Positions 30,147-38,479 of a DNA stretch of 45,995 nucleotides are shown piece after piece. Below the pieces are notes generated by a model. It saw only the letters and a list, made by a program, of their open reading frames with translations. It ran no database searches and had not been told where the DNA came from. The position numbers were made by a program, and so were the translations under genes. Within the stretch, counting starts at the first letter, position 1. Every line of letters starts with the position of its first letter. The stretch is from a virus. The stretch spans positions 1-45,995 of IMG/VR virus record IMGVR_UViG_3300009433_001898, one strand, 5' to 3'.

Positions 30147-31090
30147 TTATATTCACACCTCACCATCAACTCTGTTAAAAATGCAACCATGTTGATCTCT
30201 TGATCAACAACAAAACTAGACTTATACTGATACTCACTAATAATTAGGACTGCTTCAGGAATAGTCTCTGGTTTAAAATAGGTGTAGAGATGATCATAGA
30301 TTTTCCTCATAATAACAGTAGGCTCATTATCAAGATTCTGAGTAACCCACTTCTTCATATTGGTAAACTCTTTCTGCTTGAGATATCCCACTACTGAGGA
30401 AATATTAATGTCATTACTAATACCTAGTATACCAGTATCTATACTTCCAGATGATGCATACCTCTGCAACTCATTAAGAGTGCGACGGAAATCAGGGAAG
30501 TACTTCTGGACTACTTCAGCAACTACCTTCTTATCATATTCAACATTTTCTTTAGAGAGGATATCAGTAACTCTACCAAAGAATGCAGCTGCTTGATGCT
30601 GCTTCTCCTTACCCTGCTGAGAAAACTCAACTACTGAGCATCGAGAATGTAGAGGGGAGATGATCTTATTCTTATAGTTGCAAGTAAAGATGAATCTACA
30701 ATTCCCAGAAAACTCCTCCATGCAAGCACGTAGGAGCAGTTGCACATCAGGTGTAGTGTTGTCTGCCTCATCAATGATGATGACCTTGTGACGTGCCTTA
30801 GAGGTCAGAGAGACCGTCGATGCATAAACCTTGGCACGATTGCGTACCGTATCCAGAAAACGACCTTCATCAGATCCGTTAATAACCATACAATCGGTCC
30901 CCAACTCGCTGCAAAGGGCTTTTGCAATCGTCGTCTTTCCAACACCAGCAGGGCCAGCGAGCAAGAGATTGGGAATTTCACCTTTCTGTAGAAATCCCTC
31001 AAAGATTTTCTTAGTGGAATCTGGAAGGATGCAGTCATCGATAGTTTTCGGACGATACTTTTCAACCCAAAGGAAGAGTTTATCAGACAT
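30143..31090 (-). CDS. 44: Clamp loader ATPase (gp44)
   Basis: This 315-residue AAA+ protein has Walker A GPAGVGKT (46-53), Walker B IIIDEADNT, sensor 1 FIFTCNYKNKI and the SRC motif LHSRCSVVEF (arginine finger), all as in RFC/gp44. Four gp44 subunits and one gp62 open and load the gp45 clamp. T4 gp44 is 319 residues. In T4 gp44 is directly next to gp62; here dam and two 2OG genes lie between them. Confidence 0.97.
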   Translation of the reverse strand: MSDKLFLWVEKYRPKTIDDCILPDSTKKIFEGFLQKGEIPNLLLAGPAGVGKTTIAKALCSELGTDCMVINGSDEGRFLDTVRNRAKVYASTVSLTSKARHKVIIIDEADNTTPDVQLLLRACMEEFSGNCRFIFTCNYKNKIISPLHSRCSVVEFSQQGKEKQHQAAAFFGRVTDILSKENVEYDKKVVAEVVQKYFPDFRRTLNELQRYASSGSIDTGILGISNDINISSVVGYLKQKEFTNMKKWVTQNLDNEPTVIMRKIYDHLYTYFKPETIPEAVLIISEYQYKSSFVVDQEINMVAFLTELMVRCEYK

Positions 31091-31613
31091 AGTTTGAATT
31101 AAGAATCACGCGGGTTTGATGGTTGACAGGAGAGTGTCCTGTATGAATTATATCCCCATCAAAGATAATAACACGGTTTGGTTTGGGCTCGATCACTTGA
31201 GAGACAGTTAGAGTATCGGGATACTTACTATCCCATCTCTCATTATACATGACAGTTTCCCCATCACTCTCATTGACATAAAAGACAGAAGAGTAATGAG
31301 GAAACTGAAAATCAACATGAGGTGGATGTTTGATCTTGTCAGGGTGGACTACAGTCATGTCTGCTCTACACCTGAGCAACTCTTTAGCACCACAGATATC
31401 TTTTACCTGATACATGAAAGGTAAGATCAAAGCACAATGAGGACTTCTAACCTCTTCCATGTAGAAGTTATGACTGAAGTTTACCCGTGGTGGTCCTGGA
31501 AGACCAGGAGCAAGATTGGGTTGACAATACCAGTCAAAGTCCCAACTGATGAGGAGACGATGAATCTCCTCAAAGTAAGAAGGGGTCAGAAAGTCGTCAA
31601 TAACTTTGATCAA
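31083..31613 (-). CDS. 2OG-Fe(II) oxygenase (P4H-like)
   Basis: This 176-residue protein has HPPHVDFQFPHYSSVFYVNE (His99, Asp101), GETVMYNERWDSK, PNRVIIFDGDIIHTGHSPV (distal His157 or His160) and RVILNSNYV (Arg168 for 2OG). It is a classical HxD...H active site. It sits between gp45 and gp44, sharing an ATGA with the former and overlapping the latter by 8 nt. Because it breaks an otherwise conserved clamp/clamp-loader pair, it must be expressed with the replisome. The substrate is unknown. Confidence 0.87.
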   Translation of the reverse strand: MIKVIDDFLTPSYFEEIHRLLISWDFDWYCQPNLAPGLPGPPRVNFSHNFYMEEVRSPHCALILPFMYQVKDICGAKELLRCRADMTVVHPDKIKHPPHVDFQFPHYSSVFYVNESDGETVMYNERWDSKYPDTLTVSQVIEPKPNRVIIFDGDIIHTGHSPVNHQTRVILNSNYV

Positions 31614-32317
31614 TTAGTCTCAAGTGCAATAAAGTAATCCAGATTTGAATGCGTCAAGGAGTTGAAGTTAGCAATATTCTTATTGCTAATACAGACATGA
31701 TAACTACCATCCAAAAGTCTGAGGTTTTCAACCTTGAAACAATAGCAGAAGTTTTGAGAATCACCCTGTGCTTCCTTATCAAAGGTAACTTTCTTCAAGG
31801 GGAGAGAGAAGACATTAGATGTCTCATTCTTTTTATCCTTGACACAAACACTATACTCACCCTCATACCCATAGATACAAAGATCCTCTACACCATAAAC
31901 CTTTGCTGCTTGATTAAGTTGGAGCAGATCTTGCTGGGGGAGATCAAAGTGAATCTCTTTGCCAGGAAGATTGTAATCAAAATCAGGAGGAGTTAGAATG
32001 AAATCAGGATCACTGTAATAGAAGGTGGTTTTCCCCTTAGTATCTTCATCAAAGATGATGACTCGCTTACTATCAGGGAAGAAAAGTGTAGGACTCTTGA
32101 ATAGAGAAAGAGCACCTAGGAAAAGAGGAAGATCATAGATCGCCATCTGCTCAGGAATTCCTTCACGAATTTCAGTTGAAGCAATAATATTCTTATTGAC
32201 CGAAATTGTCCGTAGCAATTTGCCTGGCTCGATCAAGATAGACTTATTGATTGTGCTGAAATTACGCAGAAAGTCGATGGTCTGCTTGCTGAGTTTGATC
32301 GTCTGTTGGTCTTGCAT
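31610..32317 (-). CDS. 45: Sliding clamp (gp45)
   Basis: This 235-residue protein matches gp45 of the T4 group (LSKQTIDFLRNFSTINKSIL; EPGKLLRTISVNKNIIAST; IPEQMAIYDLPLFLGALSLF). The trimeric ring tethers gp43 to DNA and is also the mobile enhancer that activates gp55-dependent late promoters. T4 gp45 is 228 residues. It starts the run gp45, 2OG, gp44, two 2OGs, dam, gp62, regA, all translationally coupled. Confidence 0.96.
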   Translation of the reverse strand: MQDQQTIKLSKQTIDFLRNFSTINKSILIEPGKLLRTISVNKNIIASTEIREGIPEQMAIYDLPLFLGALSLFKSPTLFFPDSKRVIIFDEDTKGKTTFYYSDPDFILTPPDFDYNLPGKEIHFDLPQQDLLQLNQAAKVYGVEDLCIYGYEGEYSVCVKDKKNETSNVFSLPLKKVTFDKEAQGDSQNFCYCFKVENLRLLDGSYHVCISNKNIANFNSLTHSNLDYFIALETN

Positions 32318-32320
32318 AAT

Positions 32321-32608
32321 TTACTGAGGGTAGATTTCGGTGTTGGCGTTAACGTCGTTGAAGTGCATGAGCAACACAGCATAGTGTAACACCTTCATGA
32401 TGTCACGTCTAGATGTGCCTTTCTTATCGTATCGAGATGCATACTTAAGAATGTTGGATCTACAAAATGCCTCACCGTCTCCAACTGCTTGGATAAGATC
32501 AAGTGTTTGAATACCGTCCATCCCTCCAGAGGAGTAGTGCTGATTGTATGTGGCAGTGATATAATCCTTCAACTCTTGAAGGATCTTTTCTTCATTGTAG
32601 CGATTCAT
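32321..32608 (-). CDS. DUF3310 family (nucleotide-kinase-annotated) protein, 95 aa
   Basis: The motif IQTLDLIQAVGDGEAFCRSN followed by ILKYASRYDKKGTSRRDIMK and VLHYAVLLMH is the core of DUF3310 (SaV-like), widespread in phages, with the pattern GxxxCxxNxxKYxxRxxxK. Some members are labelled nucleotide kinases without solid proof. The ATG at 32608 (MNRYNEEKILQELKDYI) is chosen because any longer reading runs into the CobS-like gene. It precedes gp45 by 3 nt. Confidence 0.85.
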   Translation of the reverse strand: MNRYNEEKILQELKDYITATYNQHYSSGGMDGIQTLDLIQAVGDGEAFCRSNILKYASRYDKKGTSRRDIMKVLHYAVLLMHFNDVNANTEIYPQ

Positions 32609-32636
32609 AATGTACGTGGTTTGTATAGGAATAATA

Positions 32637-33725
32637 TCATGATGACAGCAATGTGTCAACAGTTTCAATATCAACTTCGCCATCAATCTTGTCATACAAC
32701 TCCAAGAAAGATTGCTTAGTCTCATCATCAAATCGATTGAGACACATCTTGATTGCCTTCACTCGATCAGAAAAGATACTGTAAGCACGGATGATATGGA
32801 CTAGACGACGAGTAGAGATCACTTCATCAACACCACCATCATCAAAAGTCTTACGGATGATGTCTGCCCAATTAACTAAATTGGCAATGAATTTATCATC
32901 ACAGCAATCTAGATCGGAGCAGTAGTTATTGAGCATTTTAGATTCGATCTTTGGAGTAGGATACTCTTGCTCAAAGGTTAAAGGGAAACGCTCAAGGAAT
33001 GCTTCATTGAGCACATTGGTGCCAATGAAACGACCATCTTCACTACCCTTACCCTTAGTATTTGCAGTTGCAATAACAGTAAATCCATCAGCAGGTTCTA
33101 CATAACGACCAATCTTTTTCAGAAAGATTCCCTTACCCTCAAGAATAGATTGAAGACAGAGAATTTTATTGGACGCCAGATCAATCTCATCCAGAAGGAG
33201 GACACATCCTCTCTCAAGAGCCTCAATGACAGGACCATTGTGCCAGACAGTATTACCATCAACCAAACGGAAACCGCCAATAAGATCATCTTCATCAGTC
33301 TCAATAGTAATGTTGACACGAATCATCTCACGTTGAGTGCGAGCACATGCTTGCTCAACGCCAAGAGTCTTACCATTACCAGACATACCAGTAATGAAGA
33401 TTGGATAAAAAAGATTACTAGATACTACCTTTTTAAGGTCAGCAAAGTTGCCGAAGGGAACAAAGTTTTTATCGTTAGATGGGATCAAGTTATCGCTAGA
33501 TGTGAGAGTTACAGTTTCTTCAAGAGTCTCACGCATTTCTTCAATGGTAAGAGTCCACATGCCCCTACCAGATTTATACGACTCAAGACGTTTGGTGATG
33601 AATGGATATGAAACTTTAAAGTGGTCAGCAGCATTTAGAAGTTTAGGGACAGTTACCTTTTCGCCGTAGTTTGAAAACAGATAGTCAACAATGAGGTCAG
33701 TGGTGATATCAGACTTGGCAGGCAT
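32637..33725 (-). CDS. cobS: MoxR/CobS-like AAA+ ATPase
   Basis: This 362-residue protein has an N-terminal helical region (about 1-90), then a MoxR/CobS-type AAA+ module: Walker A GMSGNGKT at about 115-122, IETDEDDLIGGFRLVDGNT, Walker B VLLLDEIDLA, sensor 1 VIATANTKGKG and the arginine-finger region LERFPLTFEQEYP. Cyanophages carry this gene widely as cobS (cobaltochelatase subunit), but MoxR-type ATPases also act as chaperones for metalloproteins with a VWA partner. A CobT-like VWA protein is two genes upstream (34282), so they likely form a pair. Confidence 0.87.
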   Translation of the reverse strand: MPAKSDITTDLIVDYLFSNYGEKVTVPKLLNAADHFKVSYPFITKRLESYKSGRGMWTLTIEEMRETLEETVTLTSSDNLIPSNDKNFVPFGNFADLKKVVSSNLFYPIFITGMSGNGKTLGVEQACARTQREMIRVNITIETDEDDLIGGFRLVDGNTVWHNGPVIEALERGCVLLLDEIDLASNKILCLQSILEGKGIFLKKIGRYVEPADGFTVIATANTKGKGSEDGRFIGTNVLNEAFLERFPLTFEQEYPTPKIESKMLNNYCSDLDCCDDKFIANLVNWADIIRKTFDDGGVDEVISTRRLVHIIRAYSIFSDRVKAIKMCLNRFDDETKQSFLELYDKIDGEVDIETVDTLLSS

Positions 33726-33748
33726 GGTGTTTCTCGATTACCTTGTAA

Positions 33749-34285
33749 TTATAGAGCAGGTTGCAAGGCATATTGGTCAACCCAGGACGGTTTGTGATGT
33801 GGCACCCTTAGATAGTTTGATGCAACCCAAGGTTTGCTAGCAATGTATCGTTGATATGCTTCTTGAGTAGAGATAGAATCATCCAGTTTCCATTCATCAG
33901 GCATTGCCCTGGCAAAAGGTGTATGCTTTTCAGTGCATCCATGCTGATAAATTAGTCCAGCCATGGATAAACTTCTCTTACATGCATGGACTTTATCATA
34001 TCGAAACTGATATTCATCACATAATGAAATACCATGTTGAAGTAGCCACGCTATATTATGATCACTTTCTGCTACCCACTTAGTGCATGGATGATTACGG
34101 AAAGCACCTTTCTCAGTGGCATAAGGACTACCATTTGCTTTAATGATAGGTCCGATATTCTTATACCAAGTACTGTATACAACCGCCAACATTTGACAGC
34201 ACTCTAGTGGCATTTTAACTATGTGCTTGTCTGGTAATTGGTGTGCTGATAAGGTTGGATCATCATCAACAGCAAAAATATTCAT
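33749..34285 (-). CDS. Conserved phage protein of unknown function, 178 aa
   Basis: It begins MNIFAVDDDPTLSAHQLPDK, HIVKMPLECCQMLAVVY, then FRNHPCTKWVAESDHNIAWL and CDEYQFRYDKVHACKRSL. This order is shared by a widespread phage family. The N-terminal H-x-x-D-K-H-x-V-K-M-x-x-E pattern recalls pyrimidine-dimer glycosylases such as DenV, but the catalytic N-terminal Thr of DenV is absent, so I leave the function open. It is bracketed by the CobS-like ATPase and the CobT-like VWA protein and shares ATGA with the latter. Confidence 0.75.
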   Translation of the reverse strand: MNIFAVDDDPTLSAHQLPDKHIVKMPLECCQMLAVVYSTWYKNIGPIIKANGSPYATEKGAFRNHPCTKWVAESDHNIAWLLQHGISLCDEYQFRYDKVHACKRSLSMAGLIYQHGCTEKHTPFARAMPDEWKLDDSISTQEAYQRYIASKPWVASNYLRVPHHKPSWVDQYALQPAL

Positions 34286-36438
34286 GCAATTTGACCAATA
34301 AATGAAGAGAGAATCTTTTTGTTGCCTGCCTTTGATTTCAAAGACTTTTTAAAAGCACTTCGGATCTGAGATTTAGTTGCATCTTCAGCAACATCAAACT
34401 CAGCATCCATATTTATATGACTTGCGGATAAGAAATACAATTCCTGAAACCCGCCCATATTAACACAAGCACTTTTGTTTTTACTAAATTCCCGTGATGC
34501 TTTTTCTCTCAACGGAGACTTTATCCCAGAGGAATTTAGTTTGGTTGAAAACTCACGAGGAGTGCAAACACGGAAACCAAGGAAGTTACATTGTGGGAAA
34601 CGTCCTTTCATATACCTTAGCAGTTGCTCAGTCAAGTAACCATAAGAAGGAGCATAAGTGTAACCTTTCTTACGATCACGAATAATAGTGCCATCACCAT
34701 AAAATCCAAGTGAAGATCGAAGATGCACATCTTCACCTCTGTGATCAACAACAACCCACTTACTAGATGCCTGTGCTTCACCATCAGTAAGAATAGTCAC
34801 ATGGACTTTCTCGGCACCACATTGCTTTTGAAAATTTGGAATGATAGATTGCAACGTAACAATTGCCTCATTCAACGGAGTGCCTGAAAGACCTAATACG
34901 GGGGGCAATTCCCTAGGCGTCTTAGATACTAACTCCCAATGGTTTTCTCTATTCCTAGATGCCTGACCATAATAGATGTGGTAGTTGTAAGTAACACGCC
35001 ACAAATATTTTGCCATCAGATCAAAAGTAGAATTATTGAGTTTACTGCTCAACAAATTCATAAGGAAGAAGTGCTCTGGTATAGAAAATGATTCTGGTTT
35101 ACCTTTAGCATAGAATTTTTCGCGATCATAACCTTCTGGCATTAGTGCTGCATCACACACAAAACTATACACGTCAAAAGGTATATCACTTTTGCGACAG
35201 AAATAGCAGAGAGATAGCAATTGACTATAGGTATCGTGAATGGTGGTTGCCATAGATCCAGACCAGTCTAACAGAAATATCATACCGTGATTTTTACCAT
35301 CAACAGTTGAAGTAACTTTTCGGAATAGATCTTCGTTAAATTTATAAGTATGCAATTTTCTAGTATCTAAAACGCCAGTGCGAGAAGTAGATTGCCTTGA
35401 ATATGCAGTCGCTGCTTTCTTCATCTCAAACTCTTTCGCGAGATAGTTTACTTCACGACTACATTCACGTTTGAATTTAGAAAATTCAGAATCAACAAAA
35501 CTCCAATCTAATCCTCTATACATTTCTTCCTTAGGGTCAGTAAAGATTGGTCTATTCCAGTACTCTTCAATCTGATACATAACTTTTTCAGTTGAAACAA
35601 CATGGTAGTCCAGATCAGTATCTAAGATGTCTACATATTTTGGATTGCCATACTGTCTAGTAATATCTTTTAGATTTTCTTGGAGAGCAGTATCAGTATC
35701 TGATTCTAAGTCGCTATCAGACTCACCACCAGAATCAGAATAACTAGGAGTATCAAGATCAGATTGATCATCTCCTTCCGAGTCTGCATCTCCTGGTTGA
35801 GAAACCTCTTCCTCAGATTCCCCTTCAGTTTTATCCATGGGAGTATCTCCAGTGCTTCCCGTTGGACTAGTCATTGCAGGGATTTTATTTTGCTCCTGGA
35901 TATCCTTCTGATAATTGAATATAGCAACAGCAGCGTCGATCGCATCAGAAAAGGTTTCAGCAATCCCTACAGCGTCTCTCAGGGCAGTCTCAGCAGCATC
36001 AAAAGGTAAGAGTAGATATGCTCCTACTTTATAGTAAAGATTAATTTTATCTACAAGTTTCAGAGTATTAAGATCTGTGTCTTCAACACTAAAGAAATCT
36101 TCATCATTAAGGTGACGGTATCCAGCATAGAAATCCTTACTAAGACCTGGAAACTTACGCTTCATTAATTTTTCAATACGAGCATCTTCAGTAACATTGA
36201 CGTATGATTTGGGACATGGAAGATTATCAAGAGAGTCGTCGTCAGGGGTATACAGTGCGTGACCAACTTCATGCCCTACAAGCATGGTGTAAACTTGATC
36301 TGTCGTATCCCATATAGGCAACGTCAGTACGCGAGTGCTAACGTTAAAGGATGCTGTTGAGCAGTTTTTGTGCTCGATCAGAAGATTCTCAGTCGCCAGT
36401 AGTTTGGCAAGTTGCCCTTTGACTTCGTTGAATTCCAT
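34282..36438 (-). CDS. CobT-like VWA protein with HExxH metallopeptidase motif, 718 aa
   Basis: The N-terminal domain has VYTMLVGHEVGHALYTPDDD with HExGH at residues 56-60, and ARIEKLMKRKFPG downstream, a gluzincin-like pattern. Residues 190-250 are acidic/Ser-rich and disordered (QPGDADSEGDDQSDLDTPSY). The C-terminal half has a VWA domain with MIDAS motif FLLDWSGSMATTIHDTYSQL and later TILTDGEAQASSK. CobT/YehL-type VWA partners work with MoxR/CobS ATPases. The ATG at 36438 is used because the earlier ATG lies in a terminator hairpin (36467-36496). The true substrate is unknown. Confidence 0.82.
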   Translation of the reverse strand: MEFNEVKGQLAKLLATENLLIEHKNCSTASFNVSTRVLTLPIWDTTDQVYTMLVGHEVGHALYTPDDDSLDNLPCPKSYVNVTEDARIEKLMKRKFPGLSKDFYAGYRHLNDEDFFSVEDTDLNTLKLVDKINLYYKVGAYLLLPFDAAETALRDAVGIAETFSDAIDAAVAIFNYQKDIQEQNKIPAMTSPTGSTGDTPMDKTEGESEEEVSQPGDADSEGDDQSDLDTPSYSDSGGESDSDLESDTDTALQENLKDITRQYGNPKYVDILDTDLDYHVVSTEKVMYQIEEYWNRPIFTDPKEEMYRGLDWSFVDSEFSKFKRECSREVNYLAKEFEMKKAATAYSRQSTSRTGVLDTRKLHTYKFNEDLFRKVTSTVDGKNHGMIFLLDWSGSMATTIHDTYSQLLSLCYFCRKSDIPFDVYSFVCDAALMPEGYDREKFYAKGKPESFSIPEHFFLMNLLSSKLNNSTFDLMAKYLWRVTYNYHIYYGQASRNRENHWELVSKTPRELPPVLGLSGTPLNEAIVTLQSIIPNFQKQCGAEKVHVTILTDGEAQASSKWVVVDHRGEDVHLRSSLGFYGDGTIIRDRKKGYTYAPSYGYLTEQLLRYMKGRFPQCNFLGFRVCTPREFSTKLNSSGIKSPLREKASREFSKNKSACVNMGGFQELYFLSASHINMDAEFDVAEDATKSQIRSAFKKSLKSKAGNKKILSSFIGQIA

Positions 36439-36466
36439 ACGCTTTGCGGTCGATGCATATACTATA

Positions 36467-36496
36467 AGACCCCATGGAGGAATTTCCATGGGGTCT
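36467..36496 (-). terminator. Terminator-like hairpin after gp46
   Basis: On the minus strand AGACCCCATGG and CCATGGGGTCT form an 11-bp stem with an 8-nt loop, directly after the gp46 stop and before the CobT-like gene. The downstream tract (TATAGTATATG) is not T-rich, so termination may be partial or the hairpin may have another role. Confidence 0.6.
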
Positions 36497-36506
36497 GTGA
36501 CGCTTC

Positions 36507-38216
36507 TTAGACTGTCTGGAGTTTTGAGAAATCATTAACTTTCTCAAACTGGAGGGTAGTTTCAAACTTATCTAAGAGGACCTCACCCTTGTGAGATATC
36601 ACAAATAGATTAGTATTCTTATCAAGACCCTTCAGGATCTTCATCAACTCATCTGTAGCAGTCGAGTCTAAAGATGAATCGAAAATTTCATCCAGAATCA
36701 AAAGATTTGTGGATGCTGAGTTTTTCATCTTAGCAATATCACGCCATGTAAACAACAGTGCTAGATCAATCTTTTGCTTCTCACCCTCTGAGAAAGAGGC
36801 ATAAGAAAACTCATCACGAAACCGAGACCTAATGATCTCATTGAATCCTTCATCCAGAGTGAAGTTTACGAAGAAGTCCATACTCTGAAGATATTTATTA
36901 ATCTGCAGATTAATAACAGGAATAAACTTACTAATGATCTTAGATTTAATACCAGTATCTTTTAGAAGATTTGATACTAATGAAAAATTTGCAAAGTCGG
37001 TATTAACATTTGCACATTTTTGCATGGTGCTATTCAACTCATCTTCATAAGATTTGAGTTTTGATTCTTCAACATCAATACCAGGAGTATCTTGATTGAC
37101 CATCTCCATGATGCTAGCATTTTCTTTAAGAAGTTTAGTATTCTCCTTCTGTCGTGATGTAGTATCAAACTGCAATTCATTAATGAGTTTCATTTTTTCC
37201 TGATACTCATTAATAATTTTAGATACTGTAGATATCTTATCACTAATTTGAGATACTCCTGCAGTAAACTTTTCTTTTTTATCTTGTGATGCTGTGATTT
37301 TATTTTTTTTAATTTCTAAAGATATATCCTGAGAGCATGTTGGACATGCATCATGATTCTCATAGAAAGCAATTTCTTTAGTTGCTTTATTTAAATTTTG
37401 ATTGATCTTAGATCGCATGTCATTAAGTTGATCTTTCTCAGTATTAAACTTAGAGAGATCTGCAACCTCAGAAATAAACTGTGCTGAGTTTTTTTCATTT
37501 GCATTGACTGCATTATTATTGACAATCATACGCCGCTCATTGTCATCAAAACTTGTTTGAAGTTTAGTGATGTAATTTGAATTCATCTTCTTCAAACTAT
37601 CACACGATGAACGTTGCATGTTTACCTTAGATTCACACAAAGAAACTTCATGCTCACATGATTTAACCGATTCCTTTACATCTTTAATACGATCCTTAAG
37701 GATCATATTCATCCTAGAAAAGATTTGAATGTCAAGCAGATCTTCGATAACTTCTCTTCTATGTGCAGCAGGGAGTTGCATAAAAGGAACAAAAGTGCTA
37801 CTTCCAAGAATAACAACTTGAGTGAAAGACTTGAAATTAAATTTAAGAATTGATTGCTCCAGATATTTCTGGTAGTCTCGGTTTGCAGCATCTTGATCGA
37901 TTAAAGAATCGTTACGGTAGATTTCAAAGATACCAGGTTTGATACCCCGAATAATTTTATACCCCACACTACCAACAGAGAATTCAATTTCAACTACACA
38001 TTCTCTTTCGTTTATACTGTTAACAAGTTGCGGTTTATTAATTTTACGAAATGGTTTATTGAAAAGACCAAAGCACAATGCATCTAACATTGTAGATTTA
38101 CCAGCACCATTAGATCCTACAATCAGATGTGTTGGAGAATCCTTTATAGCAACTTCAGTAAATTCATTACCAGTGGAAAGAAAATTCTTCCAACGAATCT
38201 TTTCAAATAGGATCAT
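36507..38216 (-). CDS. 46: Recombination endonuclease subunit gp46 (Rad50/SbcC-like)
   Basis: This 569-residue SMC-like ATPase has Walker A GSNGAGKS (34-41), two long coiled-coil arms, a zinc-hook motif CPTCSQD near residue 300, and C-terminal Walker B LLILDEIFDSSLD with the signature YASFSEGEKQK (ABC signature). With gp47 it resects DNA ends for recombination-dependent replication and host DNA use. T4 gp46 is 560 residues. A small DUF3110-like gene is wedged between it and gp47. Confidence 0.95.
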   Translation of the reverse strand: MILFEKIRWKNFLSTGNEFTEVAIKDSPTHLIVGSNGAGKSTMLDALCFGLFNKPFRKINKPQLVNSINERECVVEIEFSVGSVGYKIIRGIKPGIFEIYRNDSLIDQDAANRDYQKYLEQSILKFNFKSFTQVVILGSSTFVPFMQLPAAHRREVIEDLLDIQIFSRMNMILKDRIKDVKESVKSCEHEVSLCESKVNMQRSSCDSLKKMNSNYITKLQTSFDDNERRMIVNNNAVNANEKNSAQFISEVADLSKFNTEKDQLNDMRSKINQNLNKATKEIAFYENHDACPTCSQDISLEIKKNKITASQDKKEKFTAGVSQISDKISTVSKIINEYQEKMKLINELQFDTTSRQKENTKLLKENASIMEMVNQDTPGIDVEESKLKSYEDELNSTMQKCANVNTDFANFSLVSNLLKDTGIKSKIISKFIPVINLQINKYLQSMDFFVNFTLDEGFNEIIRSRFRDEFSYASFSEGEKQKIDLALLFTWRDIAKMKNSASTNLLILDEIFDSSLDSTATDELMKILKGLDKNTNLFVISHKGEVLLDKFETTLQFEKVNDFSKLQTV

Positions 38217-38479
38217 TTAGAATTGGGTGGTGGAATAACAAAATCATCTGTAGAAATAATTGTGTACTTATAACCGTATGTTTTACAGTTTTGCTTTACA
38301 CTATCTTCTTCTACCTCAGTGACAACTAACTCTTTTCTATAGTTAGCCGACACTAGCATATCATAATAGCGGGTTGCATCATCTTTGTCAACGAAGATCT
38401 GGACAACACGATCGATAGTGTCATCATCTCTGACAGCATAGACGCCCCCACTACTTTCGTCAACTAAGACAAACATCAT
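38213..38479 (-). CDS. DUF3110-like protein between gp46 and gp47, 88 aa
   Basis: The sequence MFVLVDESSGGVYAVRDDD, IFVDKDDATRYYDMLVSANY, then EEDSVKQNCKTYGYKYTIIS follows the pattern of DUF3110, a small family of cyanobacteria and plastids (FVLLF..., EDEDDATRYALLLEAQ..., C..AGY). It shares ATGA with the gp47 stop and overlaps gp46 by 4 nt, so all three are co-translated. Acquisition from the host is likely. No function is established for the family. Confidence 0.7.
   Translation of the reverse strand: MMFVLVDESSGGVYAVRDDDTIDRVVQIFVDKDDATRYYDMLVSANYRKELVVTEVEEDSVKQNCKTYGYKYTIISTDDFVIPPPNSK

Noticed and set aside
33749-34285. Pyrimidine-dimer glycosylase (DenV-like)
   Set aside because: There is a faint H-x-x-D-K-H similarity, but the catalytic N-terminal Thr is absent and the length differs; left as unknown.
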